Shown: in pieces, positions 44,524-53,241 of the stretch
Position numbering within the stretch: position 1 is the stretch's first letter
Layout of the letters: each line of letters begins with the position of its first letter
NCBI GenBank assembly: GCA_964405435.1
Contig: CAYOOD010000012.1
Span: forward strand, 50,438-114,437
Source of the DNA: DVEG01 sp964405435
GTDB lineage: Bacteria; Cyanobacteriota; Cyanobacteriia; Cyanobacteriales; Oscillatoriaceae
Direction of reading: 5' to 3'
Length of the DNA stretch: 64,000 bases
Position numbers and translations under genes: made by a program
The notes under the pieces: model-generated
Seen by the model: the letters and a program-made list of their open reading frames with translations, nothing else
The model's database searches: none
What the model was told of the DNA's origin: nothing

Positions 44524-45158
44524 AAAGCTTGCTCTCCTTAACGATTGTCTCTCAAAGATGGGGTATTTATTTGCTGCCACTGCTTCGGAAAGTCTGTGGC
44601 GGGGGCGCGTTGGTGTCCTTAAGAGCATTATTCTGCAAATTTCCAGCAAAAGAAAGGGGTTCTAGATATGGATCGGGGTTTAAAAGCGCGTTTTTAAGCG
44701 TCTAACTTCTTCTGGAAACTCCTGTACTCCCTAAATTTTTCTAGAAACCTAAAAAAAGTTTTAATAAAAATTTAGGATATTTATTTTATAAAAATGCATA
44801 CAAAAAACAAATATAGAGGTTGTCCGATGGGGGAGTTGGCGATCTCCTTGTCTGCGATCGCCCCAGACGGTGCAAGACTTTGGCAGCAAAGCGCTCCTCT
44901 CGATCGCCTTGCGGCTGAGAGCAGAAACGGGAATTCACTGAGACTAGAAGGGCGTTTTTTCTGCCCGGTGTGGGCCAATCCCACTGAAATTCAGGGCTTT
45001 GGGAAATTTTTCTAGATTTTTGATAAAAATTGTTAAGTTTGGAGAAAGTCAGGAAAAACAGGCTGAGGTCGGTTATCTGGCGGGATTGGCGATGAGTGAT
45101 TTCTACAGGAAAAAGAAAAGAAGAGATAGGGTACAATCCGGCCAAGGCGATCGCCCGC
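44524..45158. other. chlL upstream region, no gene
   Basis: 635 bases from the chlL start to the end of the kinase gene, both on the minus strand. AT-rich stretch at about 44690-44815 may hold the chlL promoter. No reliable hairpin or repeat family was seen. Confidence 0.45.
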
Positions 45159-47237
45159 TCAATCGCAGCGCCAAATTTTGATAGTGGCGTCATCGCTGCC
45201 AGAAGCGAGAATCTGACTGTCGGGACTGAAAGCGACGGAATAAACGGGGCCGGTATGTGCCGTGAGGGTTTGTACCGGCGCGGTGGGTTGAGACTTGCGG
45301 GCGTCGAGATTCCAGAGCTTGACAGTGCTGTCGCGACTGCCGGAAGCGAGGAGCTGCCGATTGGGGCTGAAGGCAACCGAGTAAACGTAGCAGGAATGCC
45401 CGGTGAGGGTGTCTGGAGGGGATGCGATCGCCCGCCCGCTCTTATCCAGATGCCAGAGTTTAATCGTGCTATCCCAGCTCCCAGAAGCCAGCAGTTGCCC
45501 GTCAGAACTGATAGCAACAGAACGCACGCAGTGAGAATGTCCGCTGAGCGCGTGCAAAAGAGAATCCGGCGAGCGCGCGCTCTTATCGATTTGCCAGACT
45601 TTCACCGTGCGATCGTCGCTGCCGGAAACGAGCGTCTTGCCATCGGGGCTGAGCGCCACCGAACGAACGCAATCGGGGGCGGTGAGAGTGCCGAGGAGTT
45701 CGCCGCTCTCAACCTGCCAAACTTTAATAGTTTTGTCCCAACTTCCGCTCACCAGGGTGCTGCCATCGGGGCTGATAGCGATGGAATTGACGTAACCCGA
45801 ATGCCCTTTGAGGGTGTAAAGCAACCGCCCACTGCCGAGGTGCCAAACTTTGATAGTTTTGTCCCAACTCCCGCTCGCCAAAAAGTAGCCATCCGGGCTG
45901 ATAGCGATGGAAGTGACGTAACCCGAATGCCCTTTGAGGGTGTGAATCAGCTTGCCCGTGGCGAGGTGCCAGACTTTAATCGTGTTATCCCAACTGCCGG
46001 AAGCGAGGATATAAGAACCAGGGCTGATGGCGATCGAATTAACCTCACCTAAATGACCGGAGAGGGTTTGCACGCAGCGCCACTGGGAAAGCGTTTGGAC
46101 TGTTGTAAAGGCATGGGGTATGGGGCTGGCGGATTTAAGCTGAAAACTGGCAGCGATAAGCTGACGGCTCAGAGCGATCGCTCCTGAATTGAGGTCTTTG
46201 AGTACCGCTGCGGCTCCTTGATAGCGTTCGCTGACGCTATCTTTGAGCATTTTGTCTAAAATTTGACCGAGCTGAGGGCTGACATTTTTACCGGCTGCCT
46301 GCACGCGATCGCGCCACACCCACCGCCCCTCAAAAGGATCGTAAAGTTCTTCGAGAGAAGTTCCCGCCAGCAGTTGAATGCAGGTGACGCCCAGACTGTA
46401 GAGATCGCTGGCGGGGTAAGCTTTGCCGCCGCGCCACTGTTCTAGCGGCGCGTAGCCTTCCGTACCGACTCTCGATCCGATCGCGGAGAGATTGGCGCTC
46501 GTCAGTTGCTTGCAGACGCCGAAATCAATCAGCACCAATTCTCCCCCTGCCCCTGCTGGAAGGCGCGAACCCCACAGCGATCGCTCTCCGGCAGCAGAAA
46601 ACGGAGGAAACTGAACGGCTGCGCTCCTTTGTACGGGCGACAAAGCCCGCGAAGCGATCGCGCAGCTCGGAAAAGGCAAATGGGCGGCACGCGCTGAACT
46701 TCTGCGCCGCAGGATATTGGCGGGCTTGATGTCGCGGTGAATCACGCCGCGCGAGTGGATGTAGTGCAATACGGGCAGTAAATTCTGCAACAAATGGCGA
46801 ATTTCTGCCTCGCCATTCCGACGGCTCGTTCCGTTTCCCGTACCCAAATCTTGCCCTAAATCTTGCCCGTCGATAAATTCTTCCACCAGATAGAGGCGCT
46901 TGTCTTGTTCAAAATAGGCATAGAGCGTGGGAATTTGCGGATGATCTCCCAGTTGTAGAAGCTGCTGTGCTTCTCGCTCGAAAAGTTCAGTAGCCTTAAT
47001 AATTTCTTCAGGATTCGCGTGAAGGCTTGGGGGTGGAGAAAATTGCTTAATCAGGCACTTAGCGCGGAGGCGATCGCCATCTTCTGCCAAAAAAGTTCTG
47101 CCAAAACTCCCGGCACCAATTGGCTTAATAGCCTGGTATCGGTTCTTGAGCCACAGCTTAGAACCGCAAGTCTGGCAAAACCTCACGCCAGTTGGGTTCT
47201 GGGGCTTGTGGCAAGTTGGGTTGAGGCAGTAAATCAT
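45159..47237 (-). CDS. Serine/threonine protein kinase with WD40 propeller
   Basis: 692 residues. It begins with a zinc ribbon (CLNPTCHKPQNPTGVRFCQTCG, residues 4-25), then the kinase domain from about 33: G-loop GAGSFGRTF, catalytic loop HRDIKPANIL, metal motif IDFGVCK and activation segment GTEGYAPLEQ. Between NILRRR and LVLIDFG there is an extra stretch of about 54 residues (SSARAAHLPFP ... LPAGAGGE) that normal kinases lack; its codons look like palindromic non-coding DNA read in frame. After about residue 400 come seven WD repeats, one propeller, of the type ASGSWDKTIKVWHL. The family is common in filamentous cyanobacteria; target unknown. Confidence 0.92.
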   Translation of the reverse strand: MIYCLNPTCHKPQNPTGVRFCQTCGSKLWLKNRYQAIKPIGAGSFGRTFLAEDGDRLRAKCLIKQFSPPPSLHANPEEIIKATELFEREAQQLLQLGDHPQIPTLYAYFEQDKRLYLVEEFIDGQDLGQDLGTGNGTSRRNGEAEIRHLLQNLLPVLHYIHSRGVIHRDIKPANILRRRSSARAAHLPFPSCAIASRALSPVQRSAAVQFPPFSAAGERSLWGSRLPAGAGGELVLIDFGVCKQLTSANLSAIGSRVGTEGYAPLEQWRGGKAYPASDLYSLGVTCIQLLAGTSLEELYDPFEGRWVWRDRVQAAGKNVSPQLGQILDKMLKDSVSERYQGAAAVLKDLNSGAIALSRQLIAASFQLKSASPIPHAFTTVQTLSQWRCVQTLSGHLGEVNSIAISPGSYILASGSWDNTIKVWHLATGKLIHTLKGHSGYVTSIAISPDGYFLASGSWDKTIKVWHLGSGRLLYTLKGHSGYVNSIAISPDGSTLVSGSWDKTIKVWQVESGELLGTLTAPDCVRSVALSPDGKTLVSGSDDRTVKVWQIDKSARSPDSLLHALSGHSHCVRSVAISSDGQLLASGSWDSTIKLWHLDKSGRAIASPPDTLTGHSCYVYSVAFSPNRQLLASGSRDSTVKLWNLDARKSQPTAPVQTLTAHTGPVYSVAFSPDSQILASGSDDATIKIWRCD

Positions 47238-47463
47238 ACTGGCAAGTCATCAGTATATGAAATTCGATCGTAGCGAAAAATTGCGATCGATAGTTGTTGC
47301 TTTAGGCACAAATTAGCAGCACCTATAGGTTGAAGCCTGTCCCTATGCCAACTTTCGCCTGCCAGCAGGGTCTGGTTTGTGGGAGGCGATGCGGACATTT
47401 TTGTAAAGAAGCGATCGCATTTCTTAAGCAATTATGCAGAATCAATGGCACAACCCCACGGAA

Positions 47464-47514
47464 GGAGTGCGGCTAGAAGCCGCTATTTATAAAAGCGGCT
47501 TCTAGCCGCACTCC
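47464..47514. repeat. Perfect inverted repeat with 21-bp arms
   Basis: GGAGTGCGGCTAGAAGCCGC (plus T) at 47464-47484 and its exact complement at 47494-47514 around the loop ATTTATAAA. Arms themselves contain the internal palindrome GCGGCTtCTAGCCGC-like core. No coding function; possible decayed mobile hairpin. Confidence 0.9.
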
Positions 47515-47631
47515 CGCAACCATCCTGCAATGATTTAGGCTCATCTGCTTATCACTCGGGAGAGAGATTGACAAGCGATCGCCTCACTTTGCCCCTCTCG
47601 CCTTGTTATTTTTTTAGGAAAAAAAATAGCG

Positions 47632-47697
47632 GCGAAGCATTCCCGGAACAATCTAGGCAATTCCCTGACAATCTTCCTATCCGAATGCTTCTCCTGC
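47632..47697. repeat. Degraded GCGAAGCATT-family hairpin
   Basis: GGCGAAGCATTCCCGG and CCGAATGCTTCTCC remain at the ends, the inner arms no longer pair well. Confidence 0.55.
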
Positions 47698-48128
47698 GTT
47701 CAGCACAGTCCAAGAAATCTTGACTTTCCCGATACACCCCTGCACCCGGTGTATATTTTTGAATAAATGTAGGGGACGAATCATTTTAAAACCGTCCCTC
47801 TCAGAGACAAACTGCGTTAGCGATACTGAAGGGTAAGGGGGCAGTAAATTGCGCGTATTTCGAGGCTTGAGGTGATTTAAATCTTTCCGTAACTCATCAA
47901 CAAGCGATCGCACTCGCCTAGTCTTTTCTCAGATTTTAAAACCAGGCTCTCTTCCCCCCAGAAAAATTTTCCCCATTTTTTCCATCCCCTAATCCCCCAA
48001 TCCCGGCAACTCTTCAAAACCCTCCAGTAGGGGCGAAACAAACCGATCGGTAAATTCTCGCACGCGATCGCCACCTTCCTTGCCCAAATGCTCTCCCCCA
48101 GTCCGAAAATAGCAGGCTTTCATCGACC

Positions 48129-48165
48129 AAAAAAAAGCCCAGAGGAATCAGACATCCCTCTGAGC
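48129..48165 (-). terminator. Terminator of the Crp-type regulator gene
   Basis: Read on the minus strand, GCTCAGAGG pairs with CCTCTGGGC (nine pairs with one G-T) around an 11-base loop and is followed by eight T. It lies 50 bases after the stop at 48215. Confidence 0.85.
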
Positions 48166-48214
48166 CGAATAGACCTCGGATACAAACCTTTACAAATGGG
48201 GCTCTTGCGCCGTG

Positions 48215-48811
48215 TCACGCACTCGGCTCCAGCAAAATCAAATGCCGTCCAGCCCTCGCGATCGCTCCTTCTTGCTCGAACAACTTGATCAGCCGCGTCA
48301 CCGTCACCCGCGACGTACCAATGAATTCCGCGATTTCTTGATGCGTCAACCGCAAGTCAATCCGCCGCCCCCTCTCCACGCGAGTGCCAAATTTCCCCGC
48401 CAGCCAAATCAGAAACTGGTGCAAGCGAACCGGAACGCGATCGCAGCGAATAATCCCCATCAATTCTTCCGATTGTTGCGCGTGCGAGAACAGGGAGAAA
48501 AACAGCTCATCCCAGCGCTGGGAAGGCACGAGGCTGAGTTCCACGCGAGTCAGGCTCTCGATTTTATACGGATCGAGTCGAGTCAGCGGCGATCCCACCA
48601 CATCTCCCGGTCCCCACAATCCCAAAGTAATCGGCGTTCCTTGTGGGTTCCACGTCAAAGTTCGCACAGCGCCTCGCTCAATTCTCCACAAAAATCCCGG
48701 ACGTGCGGGAATCCAATCGCGGCTGCTGAAACTGCACTTCGTTAAACCCCCAGTAGGGACGGAAGAAAGCGCAGACAGACCTTTAAAATTGGGATTTTCT
48801 AATGCTTGCAT
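48215..48811 (-). CDS. Crp/Fnr-family transcription regulator
   Basis: 198 residues from MQALENPNFKGL; a start 13 codons earlier is possible. The N-terminal half is a cNMP-binding-like barrel (GFLWRIERGAVRTLTWNPQG, TLGLWGPGDVVGSPLTR) without the arginine/serine cAMP signature. The C-terminal winged helix is clear: RIDLRLTHQEIAEFIGTSRVTVTRLIKLFEQEGAIAR, with an NtcA-like recognition helix. Effector unknown. It shares the domain order of the DNA-binding half of the PAS-Crp protein at 30534. A strong terminator follows. Confidence 0.88.
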   Translation of the reverse strand: MQALENPNFKGLSALSSVPTGGLTKCSFSSRDWIPARPGFLWRIERGAVRTLTWNPQGTPITLGLWGPGDVVGSPLTRLDPYKIESLTRVELSLVPSQRWDELFFSLFSHAQQSEELMGIIRCDRVPVRLHQFLIWLAGKFGTRVERGRRIDLRLTHQEIAEFIGTSRVTVTRLIKLFEQEGAIARAGRHLILLEPSA

Positions 48812-49714
48812 AAGAATTGTTATTATTCTAATTACAGTTGAAATATGCACAGCCCATTCGGCAAACAGGGGCGCTGTTGCTTAAAGACTCAGCCCAATTT
48901 TTGCTGGCACAATCGGAAAGCGATCGCGTCTTTCCCCGAATTGCGCTGGCAGTCTTTGGGTCGCGTCACGGTACTCTACCGCATTTTCCGCGATCTTGGC
49001 TGGCATGAGTTGAAACCTATTATTTTTAACCCGTCGCGCAACCGTCAAGTGTAGAGTGGCTGCTAGCTGCTGCCCGCAACCGCTCGACCTCCAATCACAA
49101 GGGATTGACTTCTTAGCTGCTAATCTAGGCGCTGCCATTCCCGTTCAACAACCGCAAATTTCCTCAACATGACGTGCGTGCATTCTCGCAGACGACTTCT
49201 CCGTAAATTTACTGAGATGCCAGTTGAGGGGTCGTAGCGGTTGCTCGTCCACTTTTGGCAGAATTTTTCGATCGCAATCAACCTTTTAATAAAAATTTTC
49301 AATCGATCGGGGCTTTGAGAGTGGCGCGGCGGGCTGTCTCGCCTCTGGCTTCCTCCCCATCTTGAAAGAGAATCAATAGCCCGAACGCCTGCGCGAGCGA
49401 TCGCCCCCTTCGCCCCCTTCGCCGCTACGCCCTCCCAGTCAGCGATTGCGGCGAATGCCCGTTCTCCGATCTGACAGAAGAGTTGACAACAGCTAGCAAC
49501 AACCTTATATTGTTCTGCAGTGTTCTCCAATAAAAATACAGGCACGGACAGCCATCGCAGCTTTTCCGTGCCTGAAGTGGTGCTATCTATAAACTCGTTC
49601 AAGGATCGGTCGTTTTGGCGAGCTCGCCGAAACACCCGCGTTAGTCGTTTGCCAGAGGGCGAACAACTCGTATTTTCCTATCTGCACTAATGCGATAGTG
49701 ACGCGATCGCGACT
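48812..49714. other. Intergenic region with a terminator, no gene
   Basis: About 900 bases. The only clear structure is the minus-strand terminator at 49529-49574. A 171-codon open frame across it on the minus strand contains the hairpin and is Arg-rich without family resemblance, so it was not accepted. Confidence 0.5.
49529..49574 (-). terminator. Minus-strand intrinsic terminator downstream of dps
   Basis: CAGGCACGGA pairs with TCCGTGCCTG (ten pairs), 26-base loop region, followed on the minus strand by TATTTTTATT. Probably ends the dps transcript, with a 140-base trailer. Confidence 0.75.
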
Positions 49715-50251
49715 TTAGCGGCTGAGTACCAGCGTATCGGAGGCGAGGAAGTGAGCGACGTGATAGGCGCGTTCCTCCGTTTTCAGCAGGATTTTTTCAT
49801 ACAAGTAGCGAGTCGCGCGATCGCCCAAACTCTCCGCCTGCCCTGCTTGACGCCGCAGCAATTGGATGAGCGCCTGCTCCGCTTGCAAGTCGTGTTCCAA
49901 CATCTGGCGGCAGGAATAGACGCCATCCGATTCTGGCGTAAAGCAGCACAGCTCGGCTAGTTTGGAGAAGCTGGCTGCCGGGATGCCGCCCAATCCATTC
50001 AGGCGCTCTCCCAGCTCGTGGACGTGTTCCTGTACTTCTTCGTAGCTGTTTTGAAAGAACTCGTGCAGGGAATAGAATTCCGCCCCCTCTACCACAAAAT
50101 GATGCTTTTGGTATTGCAGGTAAAGCGCCTGAAAACTGGCTAAGGCAGCGTTCATGCCTTCGCAGATTGGCGCAGTCACGGAATGATCCAGCAAAACCAC
50201 ATTTTCCGAAATGTGGCCATAGGGGCGCAATGCACTCTGAGTTTCAGCCAT
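49715..50251 (-). CDS. Dps-family DNA-protection protein with altered ferroxidase centre
   Basis: 178 residues. Dps proteins form 12-mers that oxidise and store iron and protect DNA. The family core is LYLQYQKHHFVVEGAEFYSLHEFFQNSYEEVQEHVHELGERLNGLGG, in which the usual ligands are His51 and His63 kept, Asp67 replaced by Gln and Asp78 replaced by His, and Glu82 kept. A His-rich centre of this kind is known from the cyanobacterial DpsA branch, where zinc binding at a three-histidine site has been reported. GGAG lies upstream of the ATG. The gene stands alone, with its own terminator. Confidence 0.88.
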   Translation of the reverse strand: MAETQSALRPYGHISENVVLLDHSVTAPICEGMNAALASFQALYLQYQKHHFVVEGAEFYSLHEFFQNSYEEVQEHVHELGERLNGLGGIPAASFSKLAELCCFTPESDGVYSCRQMLEHDLQAEQALIQLLRRQAGQAESLGDRATRYLYEKILLKTEERAYHVAHFLASDTLVLSR

Positions 50252-50538
50252 GTTCGTGTTCTCCTCTCATCAAGCAGTGCTTTTTGCCAATGCGCTCAGT
50301 CTAGCACCGCTCTCTCTGGGATTCCAAGCATACTCGACCGGCTTAAGTGTCAATAATCGGCTCTAGTTGACAGCCCTTGCCAGGATCGAAAATATTTTTA
50401 AAAATCTATTGAGAATCTTTGTCACTTGTTCTATGCTGAAACAAGAGGCTCAACCCCGAGACGCATCCCGGAACGGGGACGGGCCAAGGGAAAAAATTAG
50501 TGCAAATAGATTTCATCTAGATTTCACCCGTGGAAGGA

Positions 50539-50784
50539 ATGAACCAGTCAGAGCAAGAAGCAGCAGTTGGTCAGGTTGTCGAGGTCAGTTGGTCAGATCG
50601 CTGGCAAGTGTACCGACGGCTGCGAGAACTCGATGTCCCTTGTTGGTGTGCCATTGACGAGCCATTGCGAGTGGCGATCGATACAGCCATCACTGCCGTG
50701 CAGCTTCAGAGCGTTTTGAAGCAATTAACCGCTCCCCGGCGAGACTTGGTGCAGTGGTTAGAGCGCTGCTGGCTGGCGAACTAA
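50539..50784 (+). CDS. Small cyanobacterial hypothetical protein
   Basis: 81 residues from MNQSEQEAAVGQVVEVSW; a GTG three codons earlier is the other start. It reads WSDRWQVYRRLRELDVPCWCAIDEP, then RVAIDTAITAVQLQSVLKQL and PRRDLVQWLERCWLAN. This WxxR-rich small family appears to be widespread in cyanobacteria with no known role, an impression I cannot check here. It lies 88 bases upstream of the 2Fe-2S protein gene, same strand. Confidence 0.65.
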   Translation: MNQSEQEAAVGQVVEVSWSDRWQVYRRLRELDVPCWCAIDEPLRVAIDTAITAVQLQSVLKQLTAPRRDLVQWLERCWLAN

Positions 50785-50871
50785 TCGGATCGATGGGGAT
50801 CGCTGCGGCAACCCCGGGCGATCGCTGCTCAGACGACTGCTAATAACCGCGAATCACTGCAAATAACCAAA

Positions 50872-51477
50872 ATGAGTTACTCTGACAAGCAAATTTCACA
50901 ATTCACCCTTGAAGGACGATTCCTCGGTTTTGTCTTTGAAGATGGCTATAAGCTGAAATCCGCGCGATTGGCCACTGGAGAGGGGGAAAGTCGCGTCAAA
51001 CTGTCCAAGCCGCTGCGGGTTGCCGTCGATCGCTCGCTGATACCGGGCACCTGGGTGCGGGTGGAAGGCGAAAAAAAGGTCAAGAAAAGCGGCGAAGTCA
51101 AACTTAAAGCGTATGTCCTGCAACCAACGGCAACCAGCACCGTTCCCACCCCTACCCCAGCACCTGCGGAAACTGCCAAACCCAAGGCTACTATATTAGT
51201 CTGTCAAAAGTCTGATTGCTGCAAGCGGGGCGGAGCTCAAGTCTGTGCAGCCTTAGAAAAAAATTTGCACGATCGCGGCTTGCAAGAACAAGTCACCCTC
51301 AAGGGAACCGGTTGCCTCAAACAGTGCAAAGCAGGGCCAGTTCTTGTTGTCATGCCCGACAAAACTCGCTATACCCACGTTGACGCCTCAGAAATCCCGA
51401 CCATCATCGACAAGCATTTTGCGCCTGATTCTCCTTGTGAAGAAACCCTCCCTCAATTAGCCTGCCAGCGATTTTAG
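50872..51477 (+). CDS. Thioredoxin-like [2Fe-2S] ferredoxin-domain protein
   Basis: 201 residues. The N-terminal 80 residues form a small beta-rich domain (FTLEGRFLGFVFEDGYKLKSARLATGE, VDRSLIPGTWVRVEGEKKV), followed by a Thr/Pro/Ala linker. Residues 105-190 are the thioredoxin-like 2Fe-2S fold with ILVCQKSDCCKRGGAQVCAAL and GTGCLKQCKAGPVLVVMPD: four cluster ligands of the type found in NuoE- and HoxE-related ferredoxins. Likely an electron carrier in the cytoplasm; partner unknown. Such two-domain forms are common in cyanobacteria. Confidence 0.88.
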   Translation: MSYSDKQISQFTLEGRFLGFVFEDGYKLKSARLATGEGESRVKLSKPLRVAVDRSLIPGTWVRVEGEKKVKKSGEVKLKAYVLQPTATSTVPTPTPAPAETAKPKATILVCQKSDCCKRGGAQVCAALEKNLHDRGLQEQVTLKGTGCLKQCKAGPVLVVMPDKTRYTHVDASEIPTIIDKHFAPDSPCEETLPQLACQRF

Positions 51478-51514
51478 ATGACACTTAATTTCCCGAAACT
51501 TACTTTAATATTCT

Positions 51515-51659
51515 GTTCTTAGTGAGGACTTTAGTCCTCGTTCATAGTGAGAACCTCAGTCCTCTCTTAGTTCATAGTGAGAACTTCAGCCCTCTCTTAG
51601 TTCATAGTGAAAACTTCAGTCCTCTCTTAGTTCGCACTGAGAACTTCAGTCCTCTGCCA
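51515..51659 (+). repeat. 30-bp tandem repeat, about five units
   Basis: Units starting at 51515, 51540, 51570, 51600 and 51630 follow GTTCATAGTGAGAACTTCAG then TCCTCTCTTA. The first is shorter (25 bases) and reads AGTGAGGACTTTAGTCCTC, an imperfect palindrome. Non-coding, 40 bases after the 2Fe-2S gene. Confidence 0.9.
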
Positions 51660-51774
51660 GCGATTTTCACCGCCGGCGACTGACTGGAAAGCCCACAGCC
51701 CCTGCTGTAGCGTTTCCTCCTCTGGTTGAGTCTTCTGGTAGGATCGTTGCGTTACCCACTAGGGACTAAAACCT

Positions 51775-52224
51775 ATGAGCAAGTTCGACCACATTTTTAA
51801 GACTTATGCAAAATATGCAGAAAAACTGACGCCCCTAGAAGCTTTATTTGCAATAAGTTTAATAGTAGTCTATGCCGACGAGAAAAGATCGCCAAAAGAA
51901 GACGAACTGTTGCGGCGTCTGATGGGAAGCGGCGCAATGAAGGGGTTTTCCGAAAAAGATTTCCAGAAAATGTCCGAGAAAATAGATAAGATTTGGGACG
52001 CGCAAGGGACGGCGGCGCTGTTTAATGCCGCTGCCGATGCCCTGCCCAAGGACATGCTAGAAGAAGCGTATGGCGTCGCTGTGGCGTTTGCGATCGCCGA
52101 CGGCAAAGTCTCGAAGAAAGAATCGAACTATCTGGACGAACTGGCAATAGCTATGGGGCTTTCAGCAGAAACCGCTCATAAAATTGTGGCTGAGAACTGG
52201 TTAAATTATAGAAGTTCTGATTAA
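51775..52224 (+). CDS. TerB-like protein
   Basis: 149 residues, all-helical, with LTPLEALFAISLIVVYADEKRSPKEDELLRRLM in the first half and VAVAFAIADGKVSKKESNYLDELAIAMGLS in the second: the two acidic ADxxxxxxE motifs are the hallmark of TerB, which may bind a metal ion. TerB proteins occur in tellurite and phage-response loci but also alone in cyanobacteria, as here. No ter partners nearby. Function unknown. Confidence 0.85.
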   Translation: MSKFDHIFKTYAKYAEKLTPLEALFAISLIVVYADEKRSPKEDELLRRLMGSGAMKGFSEKDFQKMSEKIDKIWDAQGTAALFNAAADALPKDMLEEAYGVAVAFAIADGKVSKKESNYLDELAIAMGLSAETAHKIVAENWLNYRSSD

Positions 52225-52289
52225 TTAATTGCAGTAAATTTGCAGTTTTTGAATCGCTCCTTTACCGCCATCGCGGGCCGGTTGAGGGG

Positions 52290-52442
52290 CGATCGGGCTT
52301 TTTTCAGGAGTGGGAGCCTCTCGCTCCCTATCCATCCAACAGCGATCGAGACTTGTGGCAGGTTGAGGAAAGCGGGGGGCGATCGCGCTTTTTTCAGGAG
52401 TGGGAGCCTCTCGCTCCCTATCTATCCAACAGCGATCGAGAC
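52290..52442. repeat. Direct duplication, 63 bp with 90-bp period
   Basis: 52290-52352 and 52380-52442 are almost identical: CTTTTTTCAGGAGTGGGAGC, CTCGCTCCCTAT, ATCCAACAGCGATCGAGAC. The unit contains the GGAG-type GGGAGC..GCTCCC hairpin also seen near 10640. Confidence 0.9.
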
Positions 52443-52472
52443 GTTCGCACTCCAAAAATGGGATGCTCCCCT

Positions 52473-52575
52473 CCCATCCACCCGCGCGGGCGCAAGTCTC
52501 ATTTGCTTTACCCAAATTTACACTCGTTGTGGCCCAGTTGCGCGGCCCCCATCCACCCGCGCGGGCGCAAGTCTC
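52473..52575. repeat. Direct duplication, 28 bp
   Basis: CCCATCCACCCGCGCGGGCG followed by CAAGTCTC occurs at 52473-52500 and 52548-52575, just after the larger duplication. Confidence 0.85.
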
Positions 52576-53241
52576 GTTGACTTTGCCCGGACTTGCACGA
52601 TGAACGGGCTGGCGCGATCGCCGCCTTTTTGTTTTTTCTTTACTATCGCCTCTTTATACTTTATATTTTTTTTCCTAAATCAAAGTTCTTTTTAAGATAT
52701 ACCATGCAAGTCTATTTTAATTTTTTAAGATGTTCTGGCGCAAATCTGCGAGGCCGTACCGAAATTCCCTGGCGGATGGCCAAGGCCCGCCCCTGTTTTC
52801 TGGCCCGATACGGCTGGGCCACAGCTTAAAAATGAGGAAAATTATTACAAAATGTTAAGCAGCGATCTAGATTGCAAACATGATGCTGCAAAATATCCGT
52901 ATTTGCGAAATCTAGCGGCAGTCGAAAGGGAAGACCACCCTAGAGAAAGCCGAAAGAGTTCGCAAGCCTGACTGGACAGGAGCGGTGGAGCTGAGGCCCG
53001 CTTTGGGGGGAGGACGACGCGAAAACCAGCAAGCCTAACAGTTGCGATCGAAAAAGATTGAAAGTGGTTGGGTTTTCTGGTAGAAGTTATCCTGAACCGG
53101 CAAGCGGAAGGCACAGCAAACCAGAGAGCGTCTCGGTTCAACGACCCCTTAGAGCCGTAGCGGTCAACAATCTCGCCGCAGACGAACCAGGTAACTCACT
53201 GGCGAAAGCCAGACAAACTCTAAATTCGGAGGAAATCATTA

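Larger units (their letters stand above)
47238..48214. other. Repeat-rich intergenic region
   Basis: About 980 bases between the starts and ends of flanking genes with no coding region. It holds a long hairpin at 47464-47514, a degenerate GCGAAGCATT repeat at 47632-47697, and the terminator of the Crp-type gene at 48129-48165. Open frames in it lack start signals. Confidence 0.6.
52225..53241. other. Upstream region of the apc operon, repeat-rich
   Basis: About 1 kb. Two pairs of direct duplications lie at 52290-52442 and 52473-52575. A partly self-complementary stretch at about 52750-52825 (GCCGTA / TACGGC) could be a structured RNA. The last 300 bases form the apcA leader, ending with CGGAGGAAATC before the ATG. 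Open frames reading through the repeats were not accepted. Confidence 0.6.

Noticed and set aside
45096..46052. 318-codon plus-strand frame opposite the kinase WD40 part
   Set aside because: Shadow of seven WD repeats, periodic in the same way and without family resemblance.
49120..49635. 171-codon minus-strand frame between the Crp-type gene and dps
   Set aside because: Spans a strong terminator hairpin and is Arg-rich with no recognisable domain.
51515..51659. CRISPR array
   Set aside because: The repeats are directly adjacent without unique spacers, so this is a tandem repeat.
52240..52695. 151-codon plus-strand frame after terB
   Set aside because: Consists of the two direct duplications read in frame, then a poly-Phe end; no start signal.
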